Source: CABZJG01 sp902512685 (GTDB taxonomy: Bacteria; Pseudomonadota; Alphaproteobacteria; Rhodobacterales; Rhodobacteraceae). Taken from it: a DNA stretch of 64,000 nt. The position numbers and the translations under genes were made by a program. This document shows positions 1-9,379 of this stretch, piece after piece; position 1 is the first letter of the stretch; every line of letters starts with the position of its first letter. The stretch lies in contig CP179201.1 of NCBI GenBank assembly GCA_051201605.1, positions 2,232,001-2,296,000 of the forward strand. The letters are read 5' to 3'. The notes under the pieces are model-generated. The model ran no database searches. It had not been told where the DNA came from and saw only the letters and a program-made list of their open reading frames with translations.

Positions 1-14
1 TCCGTAACGGTCAT
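1..14 (-). CDS. Start of a downstream gene, cut by window edge
   Basis: An ATG on the minus strand (12-14) overlaps the TGA stop of the aminotransferase gene in an ATGA arrangement, the usual sign of translational coupling. Only the first four codons (Met-Thr-Val-Thr) are visible, so no function can be given. It would be the next gene of the same operon. Confidence 0.3.
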
Positions 15-1300
15 GGCGCTGTTTCCGCGAATACGTCTTCCAACGTGTCGAACAACAGGTTGGCGTTCTCTTTTGAAAACGGCATTGGAGGTCTAATTTT
101 CAGCGTGTTCTTGTGCCGGCCCAGTTTGGAATGAATAACACCACGTTGGCGCATTTCGTTGATCACGCGGTCGGTGAATTCGCTGGCTGGTTCCTTGCTT
201 TTGCAGTCCAGTACCATTTCGGCCCCGAAGATCAGGCCTGATCCGCGTACATCGCCAATGAAGTCGTATTTCTGCTGCAATGTCTCAAGTCGTGCCCTGG
301 CATGGTCACCCACGGTTTGAGCATTTGCCAGCAGTTGTTTATCTTCAATTTCTTCCAGCACGGCCATGGCCGCTGCGCAGGAGACCGGGTTGCCGCCGAA
401 GGTGTTGAAATAACGGTACCCTTTGCGGAAGGTTGCCAGTATCTCGGACCGTGTCACCACGCCCCCAACCGGATGGCCATTCGCCATCGGCTTACCCAGC
501 GTCATCACGTCGGGCAAGACGCCCATTTTCTCATGCGCCCACATATGGGTGCCAGTACGGCCAAACCCTGACTGAACCTCGTCGCAGATCAATAGACCCC
601 CAGCCTTGCGCGTCACTTCTGCCGCCGGTTTCAGCCATCCCCCGGGATTGTCTGGGAAGCCTTCATTTAGGAAATAGGGACAGACCACTAGCGCTGCGAA
701 GCCAACGCCGGATTTTTCATGCTCGGCAATTTGCTCGGCCACAGCATCAGCAAATTTGGTGCCGTCTGGGTCGGGGTTGCGATAGCTGTCGGGCGCTTTG
801 ACAAAGCGGAAATACTGACCCAGACCAAAGCCCGCGTTAGGTACGTTTGAATTGCCTAGCTGGCTGACCAGAGAGGTGTTGCCGTGATAGGTCGCATCGG
901 TGGAAATAATACCGCGCTTGCCGGTCATGCATTCGGCCATGCGCAACGCGATGTCGTTGGCTTCTGATCCGGTGCAGGTCAGGATTGCCGTGTCCAGCGA
1001 AGCGTCCATGGTGCCAGTCAGTTTCTCGACATAGGCCAAAATACTTTCATGCAAATAGCGGGTATGTGTGTTAAGGGTTGATGCCTGTCGGCAAATAGCC
1101 TCGACTACACGCGGATTGCAGTGCCCAACATGCGGCACGTTGTTATAGCAATCCAGATATTTGCGCCCATCCGCATCCCACAGCCAGACACTCTCACCCT
1201 TCACGAAATGAACAGGCTCGTCATAAAATGTCGAGACATTGGGACCCAGCAGCATATTGCGCCGTTCAATAAGCTCTGCGGACTTGGGAGAGAGTGTCAT
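11..1300 (-). CDS. Class III PLP-dependent aminotransferase
   Basis: A 429-aa fold-type I aminotransferase of class III, the group that includes alanine-glyoxylate aminotransferase 2 and amino-alcohol phospho-lyases. Visible motifs are the cofactor-binding CTGSEAND, the Asp in ICDEVQSGFGRTG that contacts the pyridine nitrogen, the Schiff-base Lys in MTLGKPMANG, and the Thr in FNTFGGNPVSC. The start at 1300 is chosen over an upstream ATG at 1504 because AGGAAAG lies just before it, the protein then begins like family members, and the extra 68 residues look non-coding. The substrate is not evident; omega-amino acids or a phosphorylated amino alcohol are both possible. The stop overlaps the start of another minus-strand gene. 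Confidence 0.85.
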   Translation of the reverse strand: MTLSPKSAELIERRNMLLGPNVSTFYDEPVHFVKGESVWLWDADGRKYLDCYNNVPHVGHCNPRVVEAICRQASTLNTHTRYLHESILAYVEKLTGTMDASLDTAILTCTGSEANDIALRMAECMTGKRGIISTDATYHGNTSLVSQLGNSNVPNAGFGLGQYFRFVKAPDSYRNPDPDGTKFADAVAEQIAEHEKSGVGFAALVVCPYFLNEGFPDNPGGWLKPAAEVTRKAGGLLICDEVQSGFGRTGTHMWAHEKMGVLPDVMTLGKPMANGHPVGGVVTRSEILATFRKGYRYFNTFGGNPVSCAAAMAVLEEIEDKQLLANAQTVGDHARARLETLQQKYDFIGDVRGSGLIFGAEMVLDCKSKEPASEFTDRVINEMRQRGVIHSKLGRHKNTLKIRPPMPFSKENANLLFDTLEDVFAETAP

Positions 1301-1613
1301 CAATGTCTTTCCTGAGTTTAAAGTTGGATGCAGGAGGATTTTGAATCCTCCGGTCCGGCGTCGGAGATTTGTATAATGACCTGCCCATCGACAGGAGACA
1401 ATACATCTAATGTCCTTCCTGAAGGTCGATGGAACGATCTGTACTTCGATGAAATACCCCTGAGTGGAAATACCCAATGAGCACAGGACCTCGATTATGA
1501 TCAATTTAACACTTCATGGACCTGTCCCGAAATTGTGCCGCTCCTTTAATCGCATATTATGCAAAAAAGGAGCCATCCACACATGACAGCACCAAAACCT
1601 CTGATGACGGGCA

Positions 1614-2198
1614 ATGGTGGTGTCAGACAAATCGGCTCAAGCATCAGAGGCCTGGAGAGCGTGGATTCTATGGAGCGATCATGTCGATCATATTGTCCCA
1701 AGATCAAAAGGCGGCCCAGATGACTTGAGTAACTTCCAAGCTCTCTGTCAGACCTGCAATTCTAACAAAAGAGCTGAGGATGACACTGACTTCCGAGGCA
1801 TATTAGAAAGCTACAAAGAACGAGATAGTGATTGTTTATTCTGCAATGATTGCGCTGGGCGTGTAGTAGATGAGAATGAGCTATGTTTTGCTATCAGAGA
1901 CGGCTTTCCTGTAACTGAATTGCATACTCTCATTATTCCTAAAAGACATGTGGCTGACTATTTTGAACTATACCAGCCAGAGCACAATGCAATCCAGGAT
2001 CTTCTATCAAAACAGCGCACAGACATTACAGACCAAGACCCTTCCGTTACGGGGTTTAATGTAGGTACAAATGCTGGCCGATCCGCGGGGCAAACAATAT
2101 TCCATGTACACGTTCATCTAATCCCAAGACGTGAAGGAGATGTAGAGGAGTCTAGAGGTGGCGTGAGAGGCGTGATTCCTGCTAAACAGGTCTTTTGA
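1614..2198 (+). pseudogene. HNH-HIT fusion protein, N-terminally truncated
   Basis: The 194-aa frame holds an HNH-type segment (DHVDHIVPR at about 22-30, CQTC at 45-48) followed by a HIT hydrolase domain with the catalytic triad HVHVH at 164-168 and a C-terminal RGGVRGVIP. From memory, full-length HNH-HIT proteins are about 330 aa: a DNA-binding-like N-terminal domain and a CxxC before the DHVDH come first. Both are missing here. Stops in this frame at 1584 and near 1602 close it upstream, and neither other frame supplies a convincing N-terminus. HIT domains act on nucleotide conjugates, and this part looks intact, so a short HIT protein could still be made. It may equally be a decaying import. 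Neighbours suggest a recombination scar. Confidence 0.6.
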
Positions 2199-2202
2199 TT
2201 TG

Positions 2203-2736
2203 TCACCGCCAGAATAAATAAATTCTAGCAACGGTATCAGGGATGACCGCAGAGGCCTGATCCAACGCATTATCTAGCTGCTCTTGAGTTATTCCCATTA
2301 TAGAGTTGCCTTGTTCATCAATCATATGAAGCAAGATAGGTGTCATTAGATGTCCGTCTGTGCCACTCTCAGTCAGTCTGAGCCACTCTTTAGGATTAAG
2401 GCGTACAGCTTTCATGAAGCCCTCACACCAATCCATTGCAATCACATGACCTTCTTTTGCTTGCCAGAATATTGGTTCTACGACCATTGGATCATCAGCA
2501 AGACCTTCAGCAATCTCCATGAAACGATCTGTAAGTATATTTACGACCCAACTCGGTAGATCCTTTGGTTCTGCCCCAAGTCCTGTAGCTATCCAAACAT
2601 CAGTTGAGATAGGAGAAGGGGAACAAATAACACCGTGTAGCAAGCCATCTAGATCTGACAGCATCATGCAATCCTCTGGGCTTTCGTCAGAAGATAAGTA
2701 GTTGTCTAATTCGTCTAGGTTAACGCTTTCTATCAT
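2203..2736 (-). CDS. UPF0149 / YecA-family protein
   Basis: A 177-aa protein of the YgfB/YecA (UPF0149) type, recognised from the N-terminal SDLDGLLHGVICSPSPI segment (family pattern LDGFLTGxxxSP) and the acidic, tryptophan-containing middle (WCEGFMKAV). It ends without the SEC-C zinc motif that many YecA proteins carry. Its biochemical role is not established. It converges with the HNH-HIT remnant, the two stops being about 5 bp apart, and both seem more AT-rich than the flanking core genes, consistent with acquisition together. Confidence 0.7.
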   Translation of the reverse strand: MIESVNLDELDNYLSSDESPEDCMMLSDLDGLLHGVICSPSPISTDVWIATGLGAEPKDLPSWVVNILTDRFMEIAEGLADDPMVVEPIFWQAKEGHVIAMDWCEGFMKAVRLNPKEWLRLTESGTDGHLMTPILLHMIDEQGNSIMGITQEQLDNALDQASAVIPDTVARIYLFWR

Positions 2737-2946
2737 ATGTGCATTCTATCATGACTTTGACGCTTGGAGGCAATTGTAATTCCGTGCTTACTCGGCCTAG
2801 AGATGTCACATGACTACTTAGCGGAATAAGCAAGCTCAATCGAGTAGGATTAACCACTACACAAAGGTCACGCAAACCACTACACCAGAAGATGTTTAAA
2901 AGCCTCAATATCCATATAAAAAAGGAAAAATTGTTAATCAGGTAAA

Positions 2947-2988
<42 letters not shown>

Positions 2989-3044
2989 CTTTGCGCTGCG
3001 GTATAGCCGCTGGGCTTAAAGCCCGCAATGATTAAATGACCGGC

Positions 3045-4268
3045 CTATCCCAATAAATCTTTGGCCAAATGCAAACCATCAACCAAAGCATCAACCTCTT
3101 GTTTGGTGTTATAAAAAGAAAATGAAGCGCGGCAGGATGCATTTATGCCGAGATGATCCATCAGCGGCCCTGCGCAATGCTGCCCTGCTCGAACCGCGAT
3201 GCCTTTTTTATCAAGAATGGTTGAAATGTCATGCGCATGTGCGGCCCCTTCCATGGTAAAGGAAAAAATGGCGCCTCGGTCTGTGGCATTGCCCTGTAAG
3301 GTGAGCCACTCTAGGGCCTGCAATCCACTTAAAGCATAACTCACCAACTTATTCTCATGAGCAGCAATGTTATGCAAACCCACTGACATCAAATAGTCTA
3401 GCGCAACACCAAAGCCGATGGTTTGTACAATTCCGGGCGTTCCGGCCTCAAACATCATTGGTGGATCATTATATATGACTATGTCTTTATGAACTTCGCG
3501 GATCATATCACCGCCGCCCATAAAGGGTCGCATTTCAAGCATCCGGTCTTTGTCAATAAAAATTGCTCCGGACCCTGATGGGCCACAAAGCTTATGGCCC
3601 GTAATCGCATAAAAATCACAACCTAAATCTGTGATGTTTACGGGCATATGCGCAGCGGCTTGAGAACCATCGACCAAAACAGGCAGGCCCCTGTTTGAGG
3701 CTGCAGAACAGATGGACTTCACATCCACTATAGACCCGAGCACATTCGACATGTGGGTGACAGCAATGAGCCGGGTTTTGGGCCCAATGGCGTCGATAAT
3801 CGCTTGAGGATCAAGTGCGCCCCTGTCGTCGATATCAACCCATGTCAGCTTGATGCCATACCGTTCTCGCAAAAACTGCCATGGAACAATATTGGCGTGA
3901 TGCTCCATTACGGATAAAATTATCTCATCGCCGGGTTGCATCACATTCATTGCCCATCCATAGGCAACCGTATTGATCCCCTCGGTTGTGCCCGAGTTTA
4001 AAACAATCTGATTTTCATCCGCAACATTGAGAAACTTAGCCACAGTGCCGCGCACCGCTTCATATTTGTCCGTTGCCAGATTGCTAAGATAATGCAACCC
4101 ACGGTGCACATTGGCATATTCATTGGTATAGGCATTTAAAATTGCGTCGACCACTACTTTTGGTTTTTGTGAGGACGCACCATTATCAAGATAAACCAAC
4201 GGTTTATTATTTACCTGCCGGTGTAGAATAGGAAAGTCGGCGCGGATTTTTTCAACATCAAAACCCAT
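3045..4268 (-). CDS. sufS: Cysteine desulfurase SufS
   Basis: A 407-aa class V PLP enzyme that strips sulfur from cysteine and passes it to the SufBCD scaffold. The N-terminus FDVEKIRADFPIL, the PLP Lys in TGHKLCGPSG, and the catalytic Cys in VRAGQHCAGPLM mark the SufS (group II) type rather than IscS. The start at 4268 has a strong GGAGGAGG site and overlaps the end of the YIP1-like gene by 11 nt, so translation is probably coupled. The longer frame to 4328 is the neighbour's sequence in another phase. It is the last gene of the operon here: no sufE, sufT or sufA follows; a truncated tRNA does. Confidence 0.95.
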   Translation of the reverse strand: MGFDVEKIRADFPILHRQVNNKPLVYLDNGASSQKPKVVVDAILNAYTNEYANVHRGLHYLSNLATDKYEAVRGTVAKFLNVADENQIVLNSGTTEGINTVAYGWAMNVMQPGDEIILSVMEHHANIVPWQFLRERYGIKLTWVDIDDRGALDPQAIIDAIGPKTRLIAVTHMSNVLGSIVDVKSICSAASNRGLPVLVDGSQAAAHMPVNITDLGCDFYAITGHKLCGPSGSGAIFIDKDRMLEMRPFMGGGDMIREVHKDIVIYNDPPMMFEAGTPGIVQTIGFGVALDYLMSVGLHNIAAHENKLVSYALSGLQALEWLTLQGNATDRGAIFSFTMEGAAHAHDISTILDKKGIAVRAGQHCAGPLMDHLGINASCRASFSFYNTKQEVDALVDGLHLAKDLLG

Positions 4269-4848
4269 TAATGCCTCCTCCGAAAAGCCCAAAAAACCCA
4301 AGCATAAAAAAGAGGCCAAGCATTCCAATTATGGTGCCCAAAAACGCTACCATCGTAGATTTCATCATATTTTCAAACTTATGAACTTCATCGATGAAGG
4401 CTATAAAAATCCAAAAAGACCAACCAATTAAGCCAAACTGTACAAACGTCACCAATATTGATGGTAAAATCAGAGTAAAATAGGACACCCCTTGCATGCC
4501 CAATTGCACAACTTGCAACCAAGCTATCAAACCCATCACCGTACGTAAGGTTCCCTGCCCCGATAGCTTTTGACCGATCCATGCTATGCCAACGGCAGTG
4601 GACAATGTAAGCACGGTGACGATCGCCGCAAACTGCCAAGGAGATTCAAGCAGTCCAGGTCGCGCCTGTGCGTTTTGAAACAATGCATCAAATCCAAAAA
4701 TTAAAACAGTACTGGCACAGACCGTGGCCAAAAACAGAGAAAAAACCGCGTCATAAGAAAGGTCCAATGCCAAGAAGTTTTTTGCCGCTGCTTTTGGCTC
4801 AACAAAACTCTGCCTAAACAGCTGTTGAATATTGACATTAGAAGTCAT
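4258..4848 (-). CDS. YIP1-family membrane protein, second of pair
   Basis: A 196-aa hydrophobic protein with about five membrane segments and a Gly/Phe-rich C-terminus (FFGLFGGGINGF). The start at 4848 overlaps the stop of the preceding gene (ATGA), so the two are coupled. Membrane proteins of this kind often sit between sufD and sufS in roseobacter-type Suf operons, from memory. The function is unknown. Placement suggests a membrane partner of Fe-S assembly, but that is inference from context. Confidence 0.75.
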   Translation of the reverse strand: MTSNVNIQQLFRQSFVEPKAAAKNFLALDLSYDAVFSLFLATVCASTVLIFGFDALFQNAQARPGLLESPWQFAAIVTVLTLSTAVGIAWIGQKLSGQGTLRTVMGLIAWLQVVQLGMQGVSYFTLILPSILVTFVQFGLIGWSFWIFIAFIDEVHKFENMMKSTMVAFLGTIIGMLGLFFMLGFFGLFGGGINGF

Positions 4849-5330
4849 TCTGATTGCGGTCCTGTGACGCGAAGGCCGGCGATTACAAACCAGATAAAAC
4901 TTGCAATCCAAAATACCTCGACAACGGTTTTTACGCCTGAGGAGCCGATAAATCCACCAATCACACCCACTACAAGAAGCAATGGAGCTGTGGCTAAAAA
5001 GGCCCAAAATATCACGGTTCGTGTTTGGGGCCCAGAACGTTTCGATCCCAATAGATAGCTGACAAATTGAACCAAACCAGCCAAGATATAGAAAATTAAT
5101 GGGGCCAGAAAAATCCAAGCGTACAATGCGCCCCCCATCAACATATCTAGAGCTTGCCCCTCAATATACGATTGTCGTGCTAACCGCGGCCACTGCGCAA
5201 TAAACGCAATAATGCACCCTCCAGCCAAGAAACCCAATGCCCTGCCTTCACGGGCTCCATTGACCATAAATTCTGCAACGACGGCCTGTGGCCGGCGGTA
5301 GGTTTTTAAAATATTTCCAATCAAAGACAT
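4845..5330 (-). CDS. YIP1-family membrane protein, first of pair
   Basis: A 161-aa protein with an N-terminal amphipathic stretch (NILKTYRRPQAVVAEF), then four to five hydrophobic segments. Its organisation resembles the neighbour at 4258-4848, so the pair probably arose by duplication or works as a heteromer. It starts 1 nt after the sufD stop and overlaps the next start. No catalytic motif is visible. Confidence 0.75.
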   Translation of the reverse strand: MSLIGNILKTYRRPQAVVAEFMVNGAREGRALGFLAGGCIIAFIAQWPRLARQSYIEGQALDMLMGGALYAWIFLAPLIFYILAGLVQFVSYLLGSKRSGPQTRTVIFWAFLATAPLLLVVGVIGGFIGSSGVKTVVEVFWIASFIWFVIAGLRVTGPQSE

Positions 5331-5331
5331 C

Positions 5332-6618
5332 TTAAGTCCGCCGCCTTGCTAACCAGCCTTCAAGCCATTCGACGACACACTCTATCAATTGATCATCGTC
5401 AATTTCATTTACCGCCTCGGCCAGAAAAGACAATGTTAGCATATCGGTTGCCATTGCCTTTGGAACACCGCGAGATCGAAGATAAAATAGTGCATCTTCG
5501 TCCACCGCACCTGATGTAGAGCCATGCGAACACGCGACATCATCGGCATAGATCTCTAACTCGGGCTTGGCAAGAAACTGGCTGTCCTCATCAAGCAACA
5601 GGGATTGACTGATTTGATAGCCATCCGTTTTTTGGGCATCCTGCTTGACTAAAATCTTGCCCTGAAAAACGCCGGTCGCGCCATTTCGGAGCACTTTTTT
5701 AAAGACCTGACGACTTTCGCATCCCACCGCATCATGGGTGACAAAGACAGTGTCGTCGTGGACAAAATCTCCATCCCCAACGCAGGCGCCTGCGACATGG
5801 GCAATGCCATCATCACCAAGGAGTTCAATGACACACTCATTTCGCGTCAGAGCACCATTTGCAGTCAGCGTGAAAGACTTAAAGATACTTTCTTGGTGCA
5901 ACCTTGCAAAATGATGCGTGGCCGCAAGCCTTTGATGATCACGTCCTTGAATCCTAACATGACGAAAACTGCCAGCTGCGCCAATATCGGTTTCCAATAC
6001 AAAATTACTACGCGCACCAGCTGGACCGCTTTCCAAGAGGGATAAAGAGGCCCCGCTATCTACTTTTACAACATGGTGAAGCATCACATCAGAGCTTTCA
6101 TTTTGACGCAAATACACCAGATGCACAGGCTTTAAAGTGGCTCCCTTTGCGTGCACCAAAACCCCCTCTTCGGCCAATGCGGTATTTAGGGTCGCCAAAG
6201 GGCGTGCAACAGGTGACTGGCCAGTAGCTTCCAATTGCCCATACATATCAGATGCCCAATGCCCGTCTTTGGCTTTGGTTTGCGATAAAAGCTCGATGCT
6301 CACATCTTGTCCTTCTAAATTATCGGACATTTCTGGGGAGAAAACACCATCAATAAACACTATTTTGATTTGCTCAAAATTCGAAAATAAAGACTGATCT
6401 TCACTGCTTAATGTCACCGCTGACGGAACAGTAGATTCAATAAGCCTATCTGGTCGTGTATATTTCCAGTATTCGTCTCGCCGATTGGGCAAGCCCATTG
6501 ACTGCAAGCGGGCCTGTGCGTTTAAGCGGTGCTGTTCTAACCAACCATGCTCGGTGAGACTTTCCGCACGGTTCAGCCAGAGATCTACTAGTGAGTTTTT
6601 AGGCTCAACAAACCCCAT
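5332..6618 (-). CDS. sufD: Fe-S assembly protein SufD
   Basis: A 428-aa beta-helix subunit of the SufBC2D scaffold. The C-terminal signature ACSHGSTSGAVDEDALFYL is the typical SufD/SufB motif; the N-terminal part (RRDEYWKYTRPD) is SufD-like. It lacks the longer N-terminal region of SufB. It is directly adjacent to sufC (start 6618, sufC stop 6619), as expected for a co-translated complex. Confidence 0.93.
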   Translation of the reverse strand: MGFVEPKNSLVDLWLNRAESLTEHGWLEQHRLNAQARLQSMGLPNRRDEYWKYTRPDRLIESTVPSAVTLSSEDQSLFSNFEQIKIVFIDGVFSPEMSDNLEGQDVSIELLSQTKAKDGHWASDMYGQLEATGQSPVARPLATLNTALAEEGVLVHAKGATLKPVHLVYLRQNESSDVMLHHVVKVDSGASLSLLESGPAGARSNFVLETDIGAAGSFRHVRIQGRDHQRLAATHHFARLHQESIFKSFTLTANGALTRNECVIELLGDDGIAHVAGACVGDGDFVHDDTVFVTHDAVGCESRQVFKKVLRNGATGVFQGKILVKQDAQKTDGYQISQSLLLDEDSQFLAKPELEIYADDVACSHGSTSGAVDEDALFYLRSRGVPKAMATDMLTLSFLAEAVNEIDDDQLIECVVEWLEGWLARRRT

Positions 6619-7374
6619 CTAGGCGACCTCCGCTAGAATGTCAGAATACCCATTGGTTTCGACTTCTAATGCCAACTCCGGGCCACCCGTTTTCACTATT
6701 CGGCCATCAGCCATGATGTGTACAACATCTGGCTCTATGTGATCCAAAAGCCTTTGGTAATGCGTGATCACCAGAAATCCACGTGTGTCATCACGCAATG
6801 CATTCACGCCCCGAGATACTAACTTCATTGCGTCAACATCTAACCCGCTGTCGGTTTCATCCAAAATGCACATTTTAGGTTCAAGCAGAGCCATTTGAAG
6901 AATTTCATTTCGCTTTTTCTCACCGCCAGAAAATCCTACATTTACAGGACGCTTCAACATATCCGCGTCAATTTTCAAACTCTTTGCCTTTTCGCGCACA
7001 ATGCGAAGGAAATCTGCCGCACTCATTTCCTCTTCTCCACGCATCTTGCGCTGAGCGTTTAACGCCGTTCGCAAGAATGTCATGTTGCCGACCCCTGGAA
7101 TTTCAACCGGATACTGAAATGCCAGAAAAAACCCTGCTGCGGCACGCTCTTCAGGCTCAAGATCAAGAATTTCCTGACCCAGAAGGGTCGCACTTCCACC
7201 AGTAACCTGATACCCAGCTTTACCGCTTAGAACGTACGAAAGGGTCGACTTGCCAGAACCGTTCGGTCCCATGATTGCATGCACTTTGCCTGCCTCTACC
7301 CTAAGATCCACCCCCTTGAGGATTTGTTTGTCTTCTTCTTCTAAAGAAACGTGCAAATTTTTTATTTCTAGCAT
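6619..7374 (-). CDS. sufC: Fe-S assembly ATPase SufC
   Basis: A 251-aa ABC-type ATPase that drives conformational change in SufB-SufD. Walker A is GPNGSGKST, the signature is FSGGEKKRNE, and Walker B runs into CILDETDSGLDVDA, the SufC form. GGAAG lies just before the start. It has no membrane domain, as expected for SufC. It lies between the UPF0145 gene and sufD. Confidence 0.95.
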   Translation of the reverse strand: MLEIKNLHVSLEEEDKQILKGVDLRVEAGKVHAIMGPNGSGKSTLSYVLSGKAGYQVTGGSATLLGQEILDLEPEERAAAGFFLAFQYPVEIPGVGNMTFLRTALNAQRKMRGEEEMSAADFLRIVREKAKSLKIDADMLKRPVNVGFSGGEKKRNEILQMALLEPKMCILDETDSGLDVDAMKLVSRGVNALRDDTRGFLVITHYQRLLDHIEPDVVHIMADGRIVKTGGPELALEVETNGYSDILAEVA

Positions 7375-7423
7375 TCCGGCTTCCTTTACGGGGTCTTTAT
7401 GATCTTCTATCTTACGCTCAGCA

Positions 7424-7735
7424 TCAAATTACAACAGCCGTTCCACTTACGGATACCATCAGCATTGATTGCCCGACCACTTCATAATCCAAATCAACTC
7501 CAACAACAGCGTTCCCGCCTTTGCTTTTTGCGTTTTCTTCTAACTCTTGCATTGCTATCTCACGCGCATCTGCCAATTTTGTTTCATATGCGCCTGAGCG
7601 CCCCCCGATTATATCGGTTATCGACGCAAAAATATCACGCACAACATTGGCACCCATTATTGCTTCGCCGACAACGACGCCGCGGTATTCTTTAATTGTT
7701 TTCCCGTCGATACTTGGTGTGGTGGTTATAATCAT
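7424..7735 (-). CDS. UPF0145 (YbjQ-type) protein
   Basis: A 103-aa protein matching the YbjQ/UPF0145 family: N-terminal TTTPSIDGK, central GVVVGEAIMGANVVRD, then GGRSGAYE, and the terminal hydrophobic strand. The family has been described as possible heavy-metal binders, but there are no cysteines or clear metal ligands here. It is embedded in the Suf operon between sufB and sufC, with about 50 bp to sufC and 120 bp to sufB. Co-transcription with Fe-S assembly is inferred. Confidence 0.85.
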   Translation of the reverse strand: MIITTTPSIDGKTIKEYRGVVVGEAIMGANVVRDIFASITDIIGGRSGAYETKLADAREIAMQELEENAKSKGGNAVVGVDLDYEVVGQSMLMVSVSGTAVVI

Positions 7736-7855
7736 TTTACCGCATCCTTTGCTTTGTGAGATAATTTATTGAGGGATTTTGGATTATCTTTTTTTGCGTC
7801 ATGAGTTTTTCTTCTTGAAATTTAAATTCAATCAAAAGAATCAAGCGTGTATTCC

Positions 7856-9379
7856 CTATCCGACTGAGCCCTCAAGTGAAATTGCCACCAACTGCTGCGC
7901 TTCCATGGCAAATTCCATTGGCAGCGCCTGCAAAACTTCTTTGCAGAACCCATTCACGACCAATGCCACAGCAGCCTCTTCATCCATGCCGCGCTGACGG
8001 CAGTAAAATAATTGGTCATCATCTACTTTAGAAGTTGTTGCTTCGTGCTCAACCCGCGAAGAGTTATTTCTTACTTCGATGTAGGGCACAGTATGTGCGC
8101 CACAATTACCGCCAATGAGCAAGCTATCACATTGGGTGTAATTGCGGCTGTTCTTGGCCTTGGGGTGCATGGACACCAAACCGCGATAGGTATTTTGAGC
8201 AACCCCTGCAGAAATTCCTTTGGATACAATGCGAGACTTAGTATTTTGCCCAAGATGCACCATTTTTGTTCCGGTATCTGCCTGTTGGTGATTGTTGGCG
8301 ATTGCAATCGAATAAAACTCGCCCTGAGCTTCATTTCCTCGCAAAATACAGGAAGGATATTTCCACGTCACCGCGGAGCCAGTTTCTACTTGGGTCCACA
8401 TCACTTTGGCGCGATCACCGCGGCAATCTGCGCGTTTTGTGACGAAGTTATAAATACCGCCATTGCCGTTCTCATCCCCAGGGAACCAATTTTGCACTGT
8501 GGAATATTTAACTTCTGCGTCTTCCTCGACAATGATTTCGACCACTGCAGCATGAAGCTGTGCAGTATCACGCTTTGGCGCGGTGCACCCTTCTAAGTAA
8601 CTTACATAAGACCCTTTGTCGGCAATAATCAAAGTGCGCTCGAACTGCCCTGTATTTTCTGCATTGATCCTAAAATAGGTGCTTAATTCCATAGGGCAGC
8701 GTACGCCCGGTGGAATATACACAAATGATCCGTCCGAAAAAACAGCGCTATTGAGTGTGGCAAAATAATTGTCCGACACTGGAACAACCGTGCCTAAATA
8801 TTTTTTCACCAGTTCCGGATGCTCGTTAATCGCCTCTGAAATTGAACAAAATATGACACCGGCTTTTTTGAGCTCGGCTTGAAAAGTGGTGCCAACAGAA
8901 ACGCTGTCAAACACAGCGTCAACAGCCACTTTACGGCCCTCTGCGGGTGCATTTTCTGCGCCCTCTACTCCGGCAAGAATCATTTGCTCTTTCAGCGGAA
9001 TGCCAAGCTTTTCATAAGTAGCCAGCAATTTGGGGTCGACCTCATCCAAAGATTTGGGCTTTTCAATCATCGATTTTGGTCGGGCATAATAATACAAATC
9101 CTGAAAATCTATTTCAGGATAACTGACCATTGCCCATTTTGGCTCTTTCATGCGCTCCCAGCGTTCAAGAGCCTGCAGGCGCCAGTCCGTCATCCACGCA
9201 GGTTCAGCGTTATTTTTTGAAATTAATTTTACAATATCTGGGTTTACGCCCTTGGGGGCATAATCCATTTCAATATCTGTATTCCAGCCGTGTTTATAAA
9301 TCTGCCCGACTTCGCGCACTGCATCCACAGTTTTCTGATCAACGCCATCTTTGACCTCAATTTTATGCATATTTGCCAT
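7856..9379 (-). CDS. sufB: Fe-S assembly scaffold SufB
   Basis: A 507-aa SufB, the scaffold subunit on which the cluster is built. Characteristic segments are YFATLNSAVFSDGSFVYIPPGV, YLEGCTAPKRD (containing a conserved Cys), YSTVQNWFPGD, and the C-terminal CRQRGMDEEAAVALVV. Length is normal. Its start lies inside the 3' end of the cysteine desulfurase gene (17-nt overlap), implying coupling. The 120 bp between its stop and the UPF0145 gene contains nothing I could name. Confidence 0.95.
   Translation of the reverse strand: MANMHKIEVKDGVDQKTVDAVREVGQIYKHGWNTDIEMDYAPKGVNPDIVKLISKNNAEPAWMTDWRLQALERWERMKEPKWAMVSYPEIDFQDLYYYARPKSMIEKPKSLDEVDPKLLATYEKLGIPLKEQMILAGVEGAENAPAEGRKVAVDAVFDSVSVGTTFQAELKKAGVIFCSISEAINEHPELVKKYLGTVVPVSDNYFATLNSAVFSDGSFVYIPPGVRCPMELSTYFRINAENTGQFERTLIIADKGSYVSYLEGCTAPKRDTAQLHAAVVEIIVEEDAEVKYSTVQNWFPGDENGNGGIYNFVTKRADCRGDRAKVMWTQVETGSAVTWKYPSCILRGNEAQGEFYSIAIANNHQQADTGTKMVHLGQNTKSRIVSKGISAGVAQNTYRGLVSMHPKAKNSRNYTQCDSLLIGGNCGAHTVPYIEVRNNSSRVEHEATTSKVDDDQLFYCRQRGMDEEAAVALVVNGFCKEVLQALPMEFAMEAQQLVAISLEGSVG

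Noticed and set aside
1516..1728. Frame that could supply the N-terminus of the HNH-HIT protein by frameshift
   Set aside because: Its translation shows no CxxC or other family motif; a frameshift model gives no convincing protein.
2720..2908. Minus-strand frame of 62 codons upstream of the YecA-type gene
   Set aside because: No ribosome site, no recognisable motif, and it overlaps the YecA start.
7521..7772. Frame opposite the UPF0145 gene
   Set aside because: Mirror of a well-supported coding gene; no independent evidence.
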